Source of the DNA: Chloroflexota bacterium
Lineage (GTDB): Bacteria > Chloroflexota > Limnocylindria > QHBO01
Length of the DNA: 9,178 nucleotides
Assembly: GCA_031177555.1 (NCBI GenBank)
Contig: JAPSGM010000059.1
Span: 1 to 9,178, forward strand
Direction of reading: 5' to 3'
This document shows positions 8,034 to 9,178 of the stretch, in pieces (position 1 is the stretch's first letter; each line of letters begins with the position of its first letter). The notes beneath the pieces were generated by a model. It worked only from the letters and a program-made list of their open reading frames with translations, was not told where the DNA came from and did no database searches. The translations under genes and the position numbers were made by a program.

Positions 8034-8375
8034 TTGCCGACCTACGATTACCAGTGCCGCAGCTGCGGCCATACCATCGAGGTCATCCATCCGATGACCG
8101 AGGACGGCCCGACCACCTGCGAGGTGTGCGGAGGTCCTCTGCGCCGCATCCTCCATCCCGCCGGGATCATCTTCAAGGGCAGCGGCTTCTACCGGACCGA
8201 TTCCAGGTCGTCCAGCTCGGCATCGGTGCCGGCCCGGTCAAAGAACCCTTCGGCGACGACGGACGGCGGGGGCTCATCGGCTCCGGCTGCGGACGCGGGT
8301 GGGAGCGGCAGCAAGGGCGGCGATGCGAAGCCCAGCCCGGGCTCGAGCTCATCGAGGGTTCCCTCGGGCGACTGA
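8034..8375 (+). CDS. FmdB-family zinc-ribbon protein with long Ser/Gly-rich tail, TTG start
   Basis: This 113-residue protein begins MPTYDYQCRSCG, the signature start of the FmdB/CxxC_CXXC_SSSS regulatory-type zinc ribbon family. The reading frame shows that the initiator is TTG at 8034, preceded by GGAAGAG at 8017-8023. Cysteines at 8, 11, 29 and 32 form the zinc site, and IIFKGSGFYRTD at ~45-56 is the family's closing motif. From ~57 to the end the protein is Ser/Gly/Ala/Lys low-complexity, also typical of the family and probably disordered. The name comes from a proposed regulator of a formamidase/acetamidase in Methylophilus; the molecular role of most members is unknown. The gene is downstream of the CpaE-like gene after a hairpin and is convergent with the next gene, so it is probably transcribed alone. 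Confidence 0.93.
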   Translation: MPTYDYQCRSCGHTIEVIHPMTEDGPTTCEVCGGPLRRILHPAGIIFKGSGFYRTDSRSSSSASVPARSKNPSATTDGGGSSAPAADAGGSGSKGGDAKPSPGSSSSRVPSGD

Positions 8376-8403
8376 CCTCGACCCCTCTCGTGTGGAGAGA
8401 TAC

Positions 8404-8426
8404 CTCGGCGAAGAAGCCTCGCCGAG
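8404..8426. terminator. Bidirectional hairpin CTCGGCGA/TCGCCGAG between convergent genes
   Basis: A perfect 8-bp stem (8404-8411 with 8419-8426) has a 7-base loop AGAAGCC, 28 bases past the FmdB stop. It has no T-tract on either strand, but its position between two convergent 3' ends makes it the best terminator candidate for the rightward gene. Confidence 0.55.
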
Positions 8427-8454
8427 TTGATCAGCGGCACGGGCCTCCTGGGGG

Positions 8455-8491
8455 ACGCCAGCGCAGGTTGCCTGCGGGAATCGCCTGGCGT
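8455..8491 (-). terminator. Nested hairpin directly after the stop of the leftward zinc-ribbon gene
   Basis: Outer arms ACGCCAG (8455-8461) and CTGGCGT (8485-8491) enclose an inner stem CGCAGG-TTG-CCTGCG (8462-8476) and an 8-base bulge. On the - strand it starts 6 bases after the stop codon at 8497. There is no T-run, so it may act as a terminator or as a 3'-end stabiliser. Confidence 0.5.
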
Positions 8492-8496
8492 GCTGC

Positions 8497-9178
8497 TCAG
8501 GCGGAGCGGGCCTGACGCGTTCCGCAGCGACGGCAGAATCGGGCCGAAGCGGACAGGGAGAGCCCGCAGTGACCGCAATCCTGCACGCCGACGTTGGTCA
8601 TGCCGCCCGCAACCTCGCGAGCGGAGGCCTCCCAGAACGATCCACCGACGCCCTGCATGGCCGCAGCTGTGCGCGCGGCAAGATCGGACGGCTGGACCGA
8701 TGCGCCGCTGGATCGGTAGGGAAGGACATTCGGACGTGACGTGACCGGTCCCTCGCCCGGATCGCCCAGCCCCAGTTGGTCCAGCTTCGCGCGCCGGGCG
8801 GCGAGCGCCGGATCCTCCGCCTCGGCGGCGACGCGCTCGCGATCGACCGGCGGCGGAGGCTCGGCGCGCGGGATGCGGAGGATCGTCTCGCTGATCGGAA
8901 GGATAGACCTCGGCACCGGGCGGATCGGCTGGGGCTCGGGCTCGGGCTCAACCTCGACCTCGGCCGCCACGGGCTCCGGCTCGACCTCGGCCGCCACGGG
9001 CTCCGGCTCGGCCTCGGGCTCGACCTCGGCCGCCACTGGCTCGGGCTCGGGCTCGACCTCGACCTCGACCTCGGCCGCCACGGGCTCCGGCTCGGGCTCG
9101 GCCTCGACCTCGGCCGCCACGGGCTCGGGCTCGACCTCCGCCGCCACCGGCTCGGGCTCGGCCTCGACCTCGGCCGCC
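8497..9178 (-). CDS. Unrecognised repeat-rich acidic protein with C-terminal zinc ribbon (5' end outside window)
   Basis: At least 226 codons are visible, read leftward, and the frame is still open at the right edge. The apparent start at 9147 is a GTG that encodes the V of a repeat unit, so the true start lies outside. The upstream part consists of tandem VAAEVE-(PE)n units, extremely acidic and Pro-rich, probably an extended spacer. It is followed by a Pro/Arg linker (PIRPVPRSILPISETILRIP) and then a stretch with DPALAARRAKLDQLGLGDP and FWEASAREVAGGM. The last ~25 residues form a zinc ribbon with CGHCG and FCRRCG, ending in RQARSA. No membrane segment is visible. I cannot name a family; the ribbon and helical segments recall zinc-ribbon proteins of unknown function. 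The gene is convergent with the FmdB-type gene. Confidence concerns the gene being real, not its role. Confidence 0.85.
   Translation of the reverse strand, partial: AAEVEAEPEPVAAEVEPEPVAAEVEAEPEPEPVAAEVEVEVEPEPEPVAAEVEPEAEPEPVAAEVEPEPVAAEVEVEPEPEPQPIRPVPRSILPISETILRIPRAEPPPPVDRERVAAEAEDPALAARRAKLDQLGLGDPGEGPVTSRPNVLPYRSSGASVQPSDLAARTAAAMQGVGGSFWEASAREVAGGMTNVGVQDCGHCGLSLSASARFCRRCGTRQARSA
8934..9178 (-). repeat. Coding tandem repeat VAAEVE-(x)n-PEP, at least seven units
   Basis: Read on the - strand from the right edge, units of 9-15 residues begin with VAAEVE (the first is cut at the edge) and end in PEP, PEPEP or PEPQP. They vary by insertion of EV, EA or EP dipeptides, which points to slippage of the 6-bp GAG-CCN/GTN pattern inside larger unit duplications. 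The array continues beyond the window. Confidence 0.92.

Noticed and set aside
8427..8744. Rightward open frame of 105 codons over the zinc-ribbon gene
   Set aside because: It overlaps the leftward gene's CxxC zinc ribbon in antisense, has Arg-rich composition and lacks a ribosome binding site.
8930..9178. CRISPR array at the right edge
   Set aside because: The repeats are contiguous in-frame units coding for VAAEVE/PE motifs with no unique spacers and no cas genes.

Overview
This is a high-GC, gene-dense bacterial chromosome segment. A transcription-attenuating T-box leader precedes valS. The valyl-tRNA synthetase has a 'VDHASIA' variant of the usual 'TDHAGIA' motif, and several uncharacterised zinc-ribbon and alanine-rich proteins surround it. 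Together these point to a Chloroflexota-type organism, possibly the Limnocylindria/Ellin6529 side; this placement is an inference from composition and recalled family variants, not from a marker phylogeny. No IS element, phage gene, CRISPR array, tRNA or rRNA is visible.

Layout, left to right. (1) Bases 1-506 hold the 3' end of clpX (+). (2) It converges on a small-conductance mechanosensitive (MscS-family) channel gene (-, 503-1414); both stop codons lie in one shared CTAG. (3) Divergent from the channel gene is an unrecognised 414-residue protein (+, 1561-2805) with an acidic 7-residue repeat, a charged coiled coil, an Ala/Pro-rich linker and a small C-terminal alpha/beta domain. (4) At 2825-3083 lies a complete valine-type T-box: promoter -10, Stem I with a GUC specifier, Stem III, the T-box bulge and a terminator. 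It controls valS (3084-5759). (5) A 243-residue unknown protein with a C-terminal zinc ribbon (5819-6550) follows, then an orphan CpaE-like pseudo-receiver/ParA-MinD ATPase (6657-7856) with its own promoter and operator-like repeats. (6) A TTG-initiated FmdB-type zinc-ribbon protein (8034-8375) converges on a third zinc-ribbon protein (-, 8497 to beyond the right edge), whose upstream part is an expanding-looking VAAEVE-(PE)n tandem repeat.

Functionally the left half is housekeeping: protein unfolding for ClpP, osmotic protection, and tRNA-Val charging under feedback from uncharged tRNA-Val. The right half is the less-explained part. Three different two-CxxC zinc-ribbon proteins flank a MinD/CpaE-like ATPase that has no pilus (cpa/tad) genes beside it. 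That cluster is the best candidate here for something undescribed, but no function can be proved from the sequence alone.
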